DNA of 64,000 nucleotides from Nomia melanderi (Eukaryota > Arthropoda > Insecta > Hymenoptera > Halictidae): positions 5,332,001-5,396,000 of the forward strand of contig NC_134999.1 in assembly GCF_051020985.1 (NCBI RefSeq), written 5' to 3'. The notes beneath the pieces are model-generated. The model worked only from the letters and a program-made list of their open reading frames with translations, was not told where the DNA came from and searched no databases. Made by a program: the position numbers and the translations under genes. Shown here piece by piece: positions 13,728 through 26,856 of the stretch (position 1 is the first letter of the stretch; each line of letters starts with the position of its first letter).

Positions 13728-14477
13728 GCCGGATGTAGCATTCGTCCCTATGAGACCTCGTCCTGGAGTCCCATCACAGCTAAGTCAAATGACTACCCCC
13801 GACCTTCCTGGCAATTCTGCCCGACGGTGTCCATGTTTTTCAATGTGGAAACCTGGGTTGTATAGTCTAAAGCCAATTTCGACCAAAAGTATCCCGACCT
13901 TCCCATCGGTCAGCCGGATGTAGCCTTCGTCCCTATGACACATCGTCATGGAGTCCAAACACTGCTAAGTCAAATGGCTACCCCCGACCTTCCTGGCAAT
14001 TCTGCCCGACGGAATCCAAGTTTGGCACTTTGGAAACCTGGATTGTATAGTCTACAGACAATTTCGACCAAAAGTATCCCGACCTTCCCATTGGTCAGCC
14101 GGATGTAGCATTCGTCCCTATGAGACATGGTCGTGGAGTCACATCACTGCTAAGTCAAATGGCTACCCCCGACCTTCCTGGCAATTCTGGCCGACGGAAT
14201 CCAAGTTTTGCACTTCGGAAACCTGGTTTGTATAGTCTAAAGTCAATTTCGACTAAAAGTATCCCGAACGTCCCATTGGTCATTCGGATGTAGGCTTGGA
14301 ACCTGAGACCTCGTCCTGGTGTCCCATCACTGCAAAGTCAAATGGCTACCCCCGACCTTCCTGGCAATTCTGCCCGACGGTATCCAAGTTTTCCACTTTG
14401 AAAACCTGGTTTGTATAGTCTAAAGTCATTTTCGACCAAAAGTATCCCTACCTTCCCATCGGTCAGCCGGATGTAGC
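13728..14477. repeat. Copy of 12,065-13,184 lacking 370 bp
   Basis: The left part matches 12,065-12,420 at offset 1,663 and the right part matches 12,790-13,184 at offset 1,293. The 370-bp difference is two monomers, namely the tandem pair at 12.4-12.8 kb. Shared rare words include GTAGCATTCGTCCC, ACGGTGTCCATGTTTTTC, GAGACATGGTCGTGG and CCCATTGGTCATTCGG. Confidence 0.87.
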
Positions 14478-15880
14478 CTTCGTCCCTATGACACATCGTC
14501 ATGGAGTCCAAACACTGCTAAGTCAAATGGCTTCCCCCGACCTTCCTGGCAATTCTGCCCGACGGAATCCAAGTTTTGCACTTTGGAAACCTGGATTGTA
14601 TAGTCTAAAGTCAATTTCGACCAAAAGTATCCCGACCTTCCCATCGGTCAGCCGGATGTAGCCTTGGTCCTATGAGACCTCTCCCTGGTGTCCAATCACT
14701 TCTAAGTCAAATGGCTTCCCCCGACCTTCCTGGCAATTCTGGCCGACGGAATCCAAGTTTTCCACTTTGGCAACCTGGTTTGGATAGTCTAAAGTCAATT
14801 TCGACCAAAAGTATCCCGAACTTCCCATCGGTCAGCCGGATGTAGCCTTGGAACCTATGAGACCTCGTCCTGGAGTCCCATCACTGCCAAGTCAAATGGA
14901 TACCCCCGACCTTCCTGGCAATTCTGGCCGACGGAATCCATGTTTTCCACTTTGGAAACCCGGATTGTATAGTCTAAAGTCAATTTCGACCAAAAGTATC
15001 CCGACCTTCCCATCGGTCAGCCGGATGTAGCCTTCGTCCCTATGAGACATCGTCCTGGAGTCCAATTACTGCGAAGTCAAATGTTTCCCCCGACCTTCCT
15101 CGCAATTCCGGCCGACGGAATCCAAGTTTTCCACTTTGAAAGCCTGGTTTGTATAGTCTAAAGTCAATTTCGACCAAAAGTATCCCGACCTTCCCATCGG
15201 TCAGCCGGGTGTAGCCTTGGAACCTATGAGACCTCGTCCTGGAGTCCCATCACTGCTAAGTCAAATAGCTACCCCCGACCTACCTGGCAATTCTGCCCGA
15301 CGGAATCCTAGTTTTGCACTTTGGAAACCTGGATTGAATAGTCTAAAGTCAATTTCGACCAAAAGTATCCCGAACTTCCCATGGGTCTGCCGGATTTAGC
15401 CTTCGTCCCTATGAGACATCGTCGTGATGTCCCATCACTGCTAAGTCAAATGGCTACCCCCGACCTTCCTGGCTATTCTGCCCGACGGAATCCAAGTTTT
15501 GCACTTTGGAAACCTGGTTTGTATAGTCTAAAGTCATTTTCGACCAAAAGTATCCCGTACTTCCCATCGGTCAGCAGGATGTAGCCTTGGAACCTATGAG
15601 ACCTCGTCCTGGAGTCCAATCTCTTCTAAGTCAAATGGCTTCCCCCGACCTTCCTGGCAATTGTGCCCGACGGAATCCAAGTTTTCCACATTGGAAACCT
15701 GGATTGTACAGTCTCAGGTCAATTTCGACCAAAAGTATCCCGATCTTCCCATCGGTCAGCCGGATGTAGCCTTGGTCCCTATGAGACCTCTCCCTGGTGT
15801 CCAATCTCTTCTAAGTAAAATGGCTTCCCCCGACATTCCTGGCAATTCTGGCCGACGGAATCCAAGTTTTGCACTTTGGA
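14478..15880. repeat. Irregular monomers, no strong duplication seen
   Basis: About eight ordinary units with no clear higher-order partner by eye. Notable variants are GATACCCCCGACC at about 14,899, a lost base at 14,668 (GGTCCTATGAG), and TCAAATAGCTACCCCC near 15,262. Confidence 0.7.
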
Positions 15881-18360
15881 AACCTGGATTGTATAGTCTA
15901 AAGACAATTTCGACTAAAAGTATCCCGAACTTCCCACTGGTCAGTCGGATGTAGCCTTGGAACCTATGAGACCTCGTCCTGGAGTCCCATCACTGCTAAG
16001 TCAAATAACTACACCCAACCTTCCTGGCAATTCTGCCCGACGGTGTCCAAGTTTTTCACTTTGGAAACCTGGTTTGTATAGTCCAAAGTCAATTTCGACC
16101 AAATGTATCCCGACCTTCCCATCGGTCAGCCAGATGTACCCTTGGTCCCTATGAGACCTCTCCCTGGTGTCCAATCACTGCTAAGTCAAATGGCTTCCCC
16201 CGACCTTCCTGGCAATTTTGGCCGACGGAATCCAAGTTTACCACTTTGGCAACCTGGATTGTATAGTCTAAAGTCATTTTCGGCCAAAAGTATACCGACG
16301 CACCCATCGGTCAGCCGGATGTAGCCTTGGTCCGTATGAGACCTCTCCCTGGTGTCCAATCACTTCTAAGTCAAATGGCTTCCCCCGACATTCCTGGCAA
16401 TTCTGGCCGACGGAATCCAAGTTTTTCACTTTGGCAATCTGGTTTGTATAGTCTAAAGTCAATTTCGACCAAAAGTATTCCGAACTTCCCATCGGTCAGC
16501 CGGATGTAGCCTTGGTCCCTATGAGACCTCTCCCTGGTGTCCAATCACCGCCAAGTCAAATGGCCTCCCCCGACCTTTCTGGCAATTCCGGCCGACGGAA
16601 TCAAAGTTTTCCACTTTGGAAACCTGGATTGTTTAGTCTAAAGTCAGTTTCGACCAAAAGTATCCCGACTTTCCCATCGGTCAGCCGGATGTAGCTTTCG
16701 TCCCTATGAGACCTCGTCCTGGAGTCCCATCACTGCCAAGTCAAATGGATACCCCCGACCTTCCTGGCAATTCTGCCCGCCGGAATCCAAGTTTTGCACT
16801 TTGGAAACCTGGTTTGTATAGTCTAAAGTCATTTTCGATCAAAAGTATCCAGGCCTTCCCATCGGTCAGCCGGATGTAGCCTTGGTCCCTATGAGATCTC
16901 TCCCTGGTGTCCAATCTCTTCTAAGTCAAATGGCTTCCCCCGACCTTCCTTGCAATTCTGGCCGACGGAATCCAAGTTTTCCTCTTTGGAAACCTGGTTT
17001 GTATAGTCTAAAGTCAACTTCGACCAAAAGTATCCCGACTCTCCCATCGGTCAGCCGGATGTAGCCTTGGAACCTATGAGACCTCGTCCTGGAGTCCCAT
17101 CAAAGCCAATTCAAATGACTACCCCCGACCTTCCTCGCAATTCCGGCCGACGGAATCCAAGTTTTCCTGTTTGAAAACCTGGTTTGTATAGTCTAAAGTC
17201 AATTTCGAACAAAAGTATCCCGACCTTCCCATCGGTCAGCCGGATGTTGCATTCGTCCCTATGAGACATCGTCCTGGAGTCCCATCACTGCTAAGTCAAA
17301 TGAATATCCCCGACATTCCTGGCAATTCTGGCCGACGGAATCCAAGTTTTGCACTTTGGAAACCTGGATTGTATAGTCTAAAGACAATTTCGACTAAAAG
17401 TATCCCGAACTTCCCATTGGTCAGTCTGATGTAGCCTTGGAACCTATGAGACCTCGTCCTGGAGTCCCATCACTGCTAAGTCAAATAACTACACCCAACC
17501 TTCCTGGCAATTCTGCCCGACGGTGTCCAAGTTTTTCACTTTGGAAACCTGGTTTGTATAGTCCAAAGTCAATTTCGACCAAAAGTATCCCGACCTTCCC
17601 ATCGGTCAGCCGGATGTAGCCTTGGTCCCTATGAGACCTCTCCCTGGTGTCCAATCTCTTCTAAGTCAAATGGCTTCCCCCGACCTTCCTTGCAATTCTG
17701 GCCGACGGAATCCAAGTTTTCCTCTTTGGAAACCTGGTTTGTATAGTCTAAAGTCAACTTCGACCAAAAGTATCCCGACTCTCCCATCGGTCAGCCGGAT
17801 GTAGCCTTGGAACCTATGAGACCTCGTCCTGGAGTCCCATCAAAGCCAAGACAAATGACTACCCCCGACCTTCCTCGCAATTCCGGCCGACGGAATCCAA
17901 GTTTTCCACTTTGAAAACCTGGTTTGTATAGTCTAAAGTCAATTTCGAGCAAAAGTATCCCGACCTTCCCATCGGTCAGCCGGATGTACCCTTGGTCCCT
18001 ATGAGACCTCTCCCTGGTGTCCAATCACTGCTAAGTCAAATGGCTTCCCCCGACCTTCCTGGCAATTCTGGCCGACGGAATCCAAGTTTACCACTTTGGC
18101 AACCTGGATTGTATAGTCTAAAGTCATTTTCGACCAAAAGTATACCGACCCACCCATCGGTCAGCCGGATGTAGCCTTGGTCCGTATGAGACCTCTCCCT
18201 GGTGTCCAATCACTTCTAAGTCAAATGGCTTCCCCCGACATTCCTGGCAATTCTGGCCGACGGAATCCAAGTTTTCCACTTTGGCAATCTGGTTTGTATA
18301 GTCTAAAGTCAATTTCGACCAAAAGTATTCCGAACTTCCCATCGGTCAGCCGGATGTAGC
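15880..18360. repeat. Interleaved duplications at offsets 740, 1,480 and 1,850
   Basis: 15,880-16,130 matches 17,360-17,610 (offset 1,480; AACTACACCCAACC). 16,861-17,217 matches 17,601-17,957 (offset 740; CAATCTCTTC, TTCCTCTTTGG, AAGTCAACTTCG). 16,130-16,510 matches 17,980-18,360 (offset 1,850; GGTCCGTATGAG). The offsets are 4, 8 and 10 monomers. The overlapping pairs show at least two rounds of duplication in 2.5 kb. Confidence 0.85.
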
Positions 18361-18739
18361 CTCGGAACCTATGAGACCTCGTCCTGGAGTCCAATCACTA
18401 CTAAGTCAAATGGCTACCCCCGACATACCTGGCAATTCTGCCCGACGGAATCCAAGTTTTGCACTTTGGAAACCTGGATTGTATAGTCTAAAGTCAATTT
18501 CGACCAAAAGTATCCCGGCCTTCCCATCGGTCAGCCGGATGTAGCCTTGGTCCTATGAGACCTCTCCCTGGTGTCCAATCACTTCTAAGTCAAATGGCTT
18601 CCCCCGACCTTCCTGGCAATTCTGGCCGACGGAATCCAAGTTTTCCACTTTGGCAACCTGGTTTGGATTGTCTAAAGTCAATTTCGACCAAAAGTAACCC
18701 GAACTTCCCATCGGTCAGCCGGATATAGCCTTGGTCCCT

Positions 18740-20470
18740 ATGAGACCTCTCCCTGGTGTCCAATCACCGCCAAGTCAAATGGCTACCCCCGACCTTCCTG
18801 GCAATTCTGCCCGACGGAATCCAAGTTTTGCACTTCGGAAACCTGGATTGTATAGTCTAAAGTCATTTTCTACCAAACGTATCCAGACCTTCCCATCGGT
18901 CAGCTGGATGTAGCCTTGGTCCCTATGAGATCTCGCCCTGGAGTCCCATCACTGCTAAGTCAAATGGCTACACCCGACCTTCCTGGCAATTATGGCCGAC
19001 GGAATCCAAGTTTTCCACTTTGAAAACCTGGTTTGTATAGTCTAAAGTCAATTTCGACCAAAAGTATCCAGACCTTCCCATCGGTCAGCCGGATGTAGCC
19101 TTGGTCCCTATGAGACCTCGTCCTGGAGTCTAATTACTGCTAAGTCAAATGGCTTCCCCAGACCTTCCTGGCACTTCTGGCCGACGGAATCCACGTTTTC
19201 CACTTTGGCAACCTGGTTTGTATAGTCTAAAGTCAATTTCGACCAAAAGTATCCAGACCTTCCCATCGGTCAGCCGGATGTAGCCTTGGTCCCTATGAGA
19301 CATCGTCGTGGAGTCCCATCACTGCTAAGTCAAATGGCTACCCTCGACCTTCCTGGCAATTCTGGCCGACGGAATCCATGTTTTCCACATTGGAAACCGG
19401 GATTGTATAGTATAAAGTCAATTTCGACCAAAAGTATCCCGACCTTCCCATCGGCCAGCCGGATGTAGCCTTGGTCCCTATGAGACCTCGTCCCGGAGTC
19501 CCATCACAGCTAAGTCAAATGGCTCCCCCGACCTTCCTCGCAATTCCGGCCGACGGAATCCAAGTTTTCCACTTTGAAAACCTGGTTTGCATAGTCTAAA
19601 GTCAATTTCGACCAAAAGTATCCAGACATTCCCATCGGTCAGCCGGATGTAGCCTTCGTCCCTGTGAGATCTCGTCCTGGAGTCCCATCACTGCTAAGTC
19701 AAATGGCTACCCCCGAGCTTCCTGGCAATTCTGGCGGACGGAATACAAGTTTTCCACTTTGGCAACCTGGTTTGTATAGTCTAAAGCCATTTTCGACCAA
19801 AAGTATCCAGACCTTCCCATCGGTCAGCCGGATGTAGCCTTGGTCCCTTTGAGACCTCGCCCTGGTGACCCATCACTGCTAAGTCATATGGCTTCCCCCG
19901 ACCTTCCTGGCAATTCTGCCCGACGGAATCCAAGTTGTCCACTTTGGAAACCGGGATTGTATAGTATAAAGTCAATTTCGACTAATAGTATCCCGAACTT
20001 CCCATCGGTCAGCCGGATGTAGCCATGGAACCTGAGACCTCGTCCTGGAGTCCCATCACTGCTAAGTCAAATGACTACCCCCGACCTTCCTGGCAATTCT
20101 GCCCGACGGAGTCCAAGATCTCCACTTTGGAAACCTGGTTTGTATAGACTAAAGCCAATTTCGACCAAAAGTATCTCGACCTTCCCATCGGTCTGCCGGA
20201 TGCAGCCTTCGTCCCTATGAGACATCGTCCTGGAGTCCCATCACTGCTAAGTCAGATGGCTACCCCCGTCCTTCCTGGCAATTCTGCCCGACGGAATGCC
20301 AGTTTTCCATTTTGAAAACCTGGTTTGTATAGTCTAAAGTCAATTTCGACCAAAAGTATCCCGAACTTCCCATCGGTCACCGGATGTATCCTTGGTCCCT
20401 GTGAGACCTCGTCCTGGAGTCTAATTACTGCTAAGTCAAATGGCTTCCCCAGACCTTCCTGGCAATTCTG
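18740..20470. repeat. Segment C, first copy of a 1.7-kb duplication
   Basis: It pairs with 24,471-26,386 at offset 5,731 (31 monomers) as far as 20,360, then at 5,916 after one extra monomer in the partner. Shared rare words include TTTTCTACCAAACG, CAATTATGGCCG, GGCGGACGGAATACAAG, CGACTAATAG and the one-base-short GGTCACCGG. I count about six substitutions over the first 1.6 kb. Confidence 0.92.
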
Positions 20471-21870
20471 GCCGACGGAATCCACGTTTTCCACTTTGGC
20501 AACCTGGTTTGTATAGTCTAAAGTCATTTTCGACCAAAAGTATCCAGATCTTCCCGTCGGTCAGCCGGATGTAGCCTTGGTCCCTATGAGACCTCGCCCT
20601 GGTGTCCAATCACTGCTAAGTCAAATGGCTAACCCCGACCTTCTTGGCAATTCTGGCCGACGGAATCCAAGTTTTGCACTTTGGAAACCTGGATTGTATA
20701 GTCTAAGGTCAATTTCGACCAAAAGTATCCAGACCTTCCCATCGGTCAGCCGGATGTAGCCTTGGTCCCTGTGAGATCTCGTCCTGGAGTCCCATCACTG
20801 CTAAGTCATATGGCTTCCCCCGACCTTCCTGGCAATTCTGCCCGACGGAATCCAAGTTGTCCACTTTGGAAACCGGGATTGTATAGTTTAAAGTCAATTT
20901 CGACCAAAAGTATCCCGTCCTTCCCATCCGTCAGCCGGATGTAGCCTTGGTCCCTATGAGACAACGTCCTGGAGTCCCATCACTGCTAAGTCAGATGGCT
21001 ACCCTCGTCCTTCCTGGCAATTCTGCCCCGACGGAATGCAAGTTTTGCACTTTGGAAACCTGGATTGTATAGTCTAAAGTCAATTTCGACCAAAAGTATC
21101 CCGACCTTCCCATCGGTCAGCCGGATGTAGCCTTGGTCCCTATGAGACATCGTCCTGGAGTCTAATTACTGATAAGTCAAATGGCTTCCCCAGACATTCC
21201 TGGCAATTCTGGCCGGCGGAATCCACGTTTTCCACTTTGGCAACCTGGTTTGTATAGTTTAAAGTCATTTTCGACCAAAAGTATCCAGACCTTCCCATCG
21301 GTCAGCCGGATGTAGCCTTGGTCCCTATGAGACATCGCCCTGGTGTCCAATCACTGCTAAGTCAAATGGCTAACCCTGACCTTCCTGGCAATTCTGGCCG
21401 ACGGAATCCAAGTTTTCCACTTTGGCAACCTGGTTTGTATAGTCTAAAGTCAATTTCGACCAAAAGTATCCAGACCTTCCCATCGGTCAGCCGGATGTAG
21501 CCTTGGTCCCTGTGAGATCTCATCCTGGAGTCCCATCACTGCTAAGTCATATGGCTTCCCCCGACCTTCCTGGCAATTCTGCCCGACGGAATCCAAGTTG
21601 TCCACTTTGGAAATCGGGATTGTATAGTATAAAGTCAACTTCGACCAAAAGTATCCCGTCCTTCCCATCCGTCAGCCGGATGTAGCTTTCGTCCCTATGA
21701 GACATCGTCCTGGAGTCCCATCACTGCTAAGTCAGATGGCTACCCTCGTCCTTCCTGGCAATTCTGCCCCGACGGAATGCAAGTTTTGCACTTTGGAAAC
21801 CTGGATTGTATAGTCTAAAGTCAATTTCGACCAAAAGTATCCCGACCTTCCCATCGGTCAGCCGGATGTA
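20390..21870. repeat. 741-bp tetramer in two tandem copies
   Basis: 20,390-21,130 and 21,131-21,870 match at offset 741 (four monomers, one of 186 bp). The order in each copy is a GAGTCTAATTACTG unit, a GGCTAACCC unit, a GCTAAGTCATATGG unit with CCAAGTTGTCC, and a unit with the extra C in TGCCCCGACGGAATGC. This is a clean small higher-order repeat. Confidence 0.9.
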
Positions 21871-22419
21871 GTCTTGGTCCCTATGAGACCTCGTCCCGGA
21901 GTCCCATCACAGCTAAGTGAAATGGCTCCCCCGACCTTCCTCGCAATTCCGGCCGACGGAATCCAAGTTTCCACTTTACAAACCTGGTTTGTATAGTCTA
22001 AAGTCAATTTCGACCATAAGAATCCCGACCCTCCCATCGGTCAGCCGGATGTAGCCTTGGTCCCTATGAGACCTCTCCCTGGTGTCCAGTCACTGCTAAG
22101 TCGAATGGCTTCCCCCGACCTTCCTGGTAAGTCTGGCCGACGGAATCCAAGTTTTCCACTTTAAAAACCTGGTTTGTATAGTCTAAAGTCATTTTCGACC
22201 AAAAGTATGCAGGCCTTCCCATCGGTCAGCCGGATGTAGCCTTGGTCCCTATGAGACCTCGCCCTGGAGTCCCATCACTGCTAAGTCAAATGGCTACCCC
22301 CGACCTTCCTGGCAATTCTGCCCGACGGAATCCAAGTTTTCCTCTTTGGCAACCTGGTTTGAATAGTCTAAAGTCATTTTCGGCCAAAAGTACCCAGACC
22401 TTCCCATCGGTCAGCCGGA

Positions 22420-22710
22420 TGTAGCCTTGGTCCCTATGAGACCTCTCCCTGGTGTCCAATCACTGCTAAGTCAAATGGCTACCCTCGACCTTCCAGGCAA
22501 TTCTGCCCGACGCAATCCAAGTTTTCCACTTTGGAAACCTGGATTGTATAGTCTAAAGTCAATTTCGACCAAAAGTATCCCGAACTTCCCATCGCTCAGC
22601 CGGATGTAGCCCTGGAACCAATGAGACCTCTCCCTGGTGTCCACTCACTGCTAAGTCAAATGACTACCCCCGACCTTCCTGGCAATTCCGGCCGACGGAG
22701 TCCAACTTTT
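22420..22710. repeat. Long-range echo partner of 29,260-29,550
   Basis: The words ATCGCTCAGCCGGATG, CCCTGGAACCAATGAG and GTGTCCACTCACTGC occur together only here (22,591 onward) and at 29,430 onward, offset 6,839, about 37 monomers. A second pair of 3-base insertions (CAGCTACCCCCGAC) lies at about 23,033 and 30,797. Confidence 0.83.
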
Positions 22711-22979
22711 CCACTTTGGGAACCTGGTTTGTATAGTCTAAAGTCGATTTCGACCAAAAGTATCCCGACCTTCCCATCGGTCAGCCGCATGTAGCCTTGG
22801 AACCTATGAGACCTCGTCCTGGAGTCCCATCACAGCTAAATCAAATGGCTACACCCGACCATCCTGGCAATTCTGCCCGACGGCATCCAAGTTTTGCACT
22901 TTGGAAACCTGGATTGTATAGTCTAAAGTCAATTTCGACTAAAAGTATCCCGACCATCCCATCGGTCAGCCGGATGTAG

Positions 22980-24470
22980 CCTTGGTCCCTATGAGACCTC
23001 GTCCAGGAGTCCCATCACAGCTATGTCAAATGTCAGCTACCCCCGACATTCCTGGCTACTCTGCCCGACGGAATCCAAGATTCCACTTTGAAAACCTGAT
23101 TTCTATAGTCTACAGTCAATTTCGACCAAAAGTATTCCGACCTTCCCACCGGTCAGCCGGATGTAGCCTTGGTCCCTATGAGACCTCGACCTGGTGTCCA
23201 ATCACTGCTAAGTCAAATGGCTACCCCCGACCTTCCTGGCAATTCTGCCCGACGGAATCCAAGTTTTGTACTTTGGAAACCTGGACTGTATTGTCTAAAG
23301 TCAATTTCGACCAAAAGTAACCCGACCTTCTCATCGGTCAGCCGGATGTAGCCTTGTTCCTATGAGACCTCGTCCTGGAGTCCCATCACTGCTAAGTCAA
23401 ATGACTACTCCCGACCTTCATGGCAATTCTGCCCGACGGAATCCAAGTTTTCCTCTTTGGCAACCTGGTTTGTATAGTCTAAATTCATTTTCGACCAAAA
23501 GTATCCAGACCTTCCCATCGGACAGCTGGATGTAGCCTTGGGCGCTATTAGACCTCGTCCTTGTGTCCCATCACAGCTAAGTCAAATGGCTCCCCCGACC
23601 TACCTGGCAATTCCGGCCGACGGAATCAAAGTTTTCCACTTTGGAAACCTGGTTTGTATAGTCTAAAGTCAATTTCGACCAAAAGAATCCCGACCTTCCC
23701 ATCGGTCAGCCGCATGTAGCCTTGGTCTCTATGAGACCTCTCCCTGGTGTCCAATCACTTCTAAGTGAAATGGCTTCCCCCGACCTTCCTGGCAATTCTG
23801 GCCGACGGAATCCAAACTTTCCACTTTGGCAACCTGGTTTGTATAGTCTAAAGTCACTTTCGACCAAAAGTATCCCGAACTTCCCATCGGTCAGCCGGAT
23901 GTAGCCTTGGAACCTATGAGACCTCGTCCTGGAGTCCCATCACTGCCAAGTCAAATGGCTACCCCCGACCTTCCTGGCAATTCTGCCCGACGGAATCCAA
24001 GTTTTGCACTTTGGAAACCTGGTTTGTATAGTCTAAAGTCATTTTCGATCAAAAGTATCCAGGCCTTCCCATCGGTCAGACGGATGCAGCCTTGGTCCCT
24101 ATGAGATCTCTCCCTGGTGTCCAATCACTTCTAAGTCAAATGGCTTCCCCCGACCTTCCTGGCAATTCTGGCCGACGGAATCCAAGTTTTCCACTTTGGA
24201 AACCTGGCCTGTATAGTCTAAAGTCAATTTCGACCAAAAGTATCCCGACCCTCCCATCTGTTAGCTGGATGTAGCCTTGGTCCCTATGAGACCTCTCCCT
24301 GGTGTCCAATCACTGCTATGTCGAATGGTTTCCCCCGACCTTCCTGGCAATTCTGGCCGACGGAATCCAAGTTTTCCACTTTGAAAACCTAGTTTGTATA
24401 GTCTGAAGTCAATTTCGACCAAAAGAATCCCGACCTTCCCATCGGTCAGCCGGATGTAGCCTTGGTCCCT
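22980..24470. repeat. Mixed monomers between segments C and D
   Basis: About eight ordinary units. 23,900-24,270 resembles 16,690-17,060 (offset about 7,210; TTTTCGATCAAAAG followed by GAGATCTCTCC), so pieces of the 16-18 kb region recur here. Confidence 0.7.
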
Positions 24471-26386
24471 ATGAGACCTCTCCCTGGTGACCAATCACCG
24501 CCAAGTCAAATGGCTACCCCCGACCTTCCTGGCAATTCTGCCCGACGGAATCCAAGTTTTGCACTTCGGAAACCTGGATTGTATAGTCTAAAGTCATTTT
24601 CTACCAAACGTATCCAGACCTTCCCATCGGTCAGCTGGATGTAGCCTTGGTCCCTATGAGATCTCGCCCTGGAGTCCCATCACTGCTAAGTCAAATGGCT
24701 ACACCCGACCTTCCTGGCAATTATGGCCGACGGAATCCAAGTTTTCCACTTTGAAAACCTGGTTTGTATAGTCTAAAGTCAATTTCGACCAAAAGTATCC
24801 AGACCTTCCCATCGGTCAGCCGGATGTAGCCTTGGTCCCTATGAGACCTCGTCCTGGAGTCTAATTACTGCTAAGTCAAATGGCTTCCCCAGACCTTCCT
24901 GGCAATTCTGGCCGACGGAATCCACGTTTTCCACTTTGGCAACCTGGTTTGTATAGTCTAAAGTCAATTTCGACCAAAAGTATCCAGACCTTCCCATCGG
25001 TCAGCCGGATGTAGCCTTGGTCCCTATGAGACATCGTCGTGGAGTCCCATCACTGCTAAGTCAAATGGCTACCCTCGACCTTCCTGGCAATTCTGGCCGA
25101 CGGAATCCATGTTTTCCACATTGGAAACCGGGGTTGTATAGTATAAAGTCAATTTCGACCAAAAGTATCCCGACCTTCCCATCGGCCAGCCGGATGTAGC
25201 CTTGGTCCCTATGAGACCTCGTCCCGGAGTCCCATCACAGCTAAGTCAAATGGCTCCCCCGACCTTCCTCGCAATTCCGGCCGACGGAATCCAAGTTTTC
25301 CACTTTGAAAACCTGGTTTGCATAGTCTAAAGTCAATTTCGACCAAAAGTATCCAGACATTCCCATCGGTCAGCCGGATGTAGCCTTGGTCCCTGTGAGA
25401 TCTCGTCCTGGAGTCCCATCACTGCTAAGTCAAATGGCTACCCCCGAGCTTCCTGGCAATTCTGGCGGACGGAATACAAGTTTTCCACTTTGGCAACCTG
25501 GTTTGTATAGTCTAATGCCATTTTCGACCAAAAGTATCCAGACCTTCCCATCGGTCAGCCGGATGTAGCCTTGGTCCCTTTGAGACCTCGCCCTGGTGAC
25601 CCATCACTGCTAAGTCATATGGCTTCCCCCGACCTTCCTGGCAATTCTGCCCGACGGAATCCAAGTTGTCCACTTTGGAAACCGGGATTGTATAGTATAA
25701 AGTCAATTTCGACTAATAGTATCCCGAACTTCCCATCGGTCAGCAGGATGTAGCCATGGAACCTGAGACCTCGTCCTGGAGTCCCATCACTGCTAAGTCA
25801 AATGACTACCCCCGACCTTCCTGGCAATTCTGCCCGACGGAGTCCAAGATCTCCACTTTGGAAACCTGGTTTGTATAGACTAAAGCCAATTTCGACCAAA
25901 AGTATCTCGACCTTCCCATCGGTCTGCCGGATGCAGCCATCGTCCCTATGAGACATCGTCCTGGAGTCCCATCACTGCTAAGTCAGATGGCTACCCCCGT
26001 CCTTCCTGGCAATTCTGCCCGACGGAATGCCAGTTTTCCATTTTGAAAACCTGGTTTGTATAGTCTAAAGTCAATTTCGACCTAAAGTATCCAGACCTTC
26101 CCATCGGTCAGCCGGATGTAGCCTTGGTCCCTATGAGACCTCGTCCTGGAGTCTAATTACTGCTAAGTCAAATGGCTTCCCCAGAACTTCCTGGCAATTC
26201 TGGCCGACGGAATCCACGTTTTCCACTCTGAAAACCTGGTTTGTATAGTCTAAAGTCAATTTCGACCAAAAGTATCCCGAACTTCCCATCGGTCACCGGA
26301 TGTATCCTTGGTCCCTGTGAGACCTCGTCCTGGAGTCTAATTACTGCTAAGTCAAATGGCTTCCCCAGACCTTCCTGGCAATTCTG
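24471..26386. repeat. Segment D, second copy of the 1.7-kb duplication
   Basis: Partner of 18,740-20,470. It carries one additional monomer at about 26,092-26,276, which contains GAGTCTAATTACTGC, CCCCAGAACTTCC and CCACTCTGAAAACC and closely resembles 1,741-1,860 in block A. Confidence 0.92.
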
Positions 26387-26856
26387 CCGACGGAATCCAA
26401 GATTTGCACTTTGGAAACCTGGTTTGTATAGTGTAAAGTCATTTCCGACCAAAAGTATCCAGACCTTCCCATCGGTCAGCCGGATGTAGCCTTGGTCCCT
26501 ATGAGCCCTCTCCCTGGTGTCCAATCACTGCTAATTCAAATGGCTTCCCCCGACCTTCCTGGCAATTCTGGCTGACGGAATCCAAGTTTTCCACTTTGGA
26601 AACCCGGATTGTATAGTCTAAAGTCAATTTCGACCAAAAGTATCCCGACCTTCCCATCGGACAGCCGGATGTAGCCTTCGTCCCTATGAGACATCGTCCT
26701 GGAATCCCATCACTGCTAAGTCAAATGGCTCCCCCGACCTACCTGGCAATTCTGCCGAACGGAATCCAAGTTTTGAACTTTGGAAACCTGGATTGTATAG
26801 TCTAAAGTCAATTTCGGCCAAAAGTATCCCGACCTTCCCATCGGTCAGCCGGATGT

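Noticed and set aside
22982..23320. 112-codon open frame on the plus strand
   Set aside because: It arises from the 3-base CAGCTACC insertion and a base loss (CAAGATTCCAC) in ordinary monomers. No protein features.
26168..26524. 118-codon open frame on the minus strand
   Set aside because: It is antisense to the satellite and lengthened by one-base losses in two monomers (GGTCACCGG, CTGCCGACGG). Similar shorter antisense frames occur in many units.
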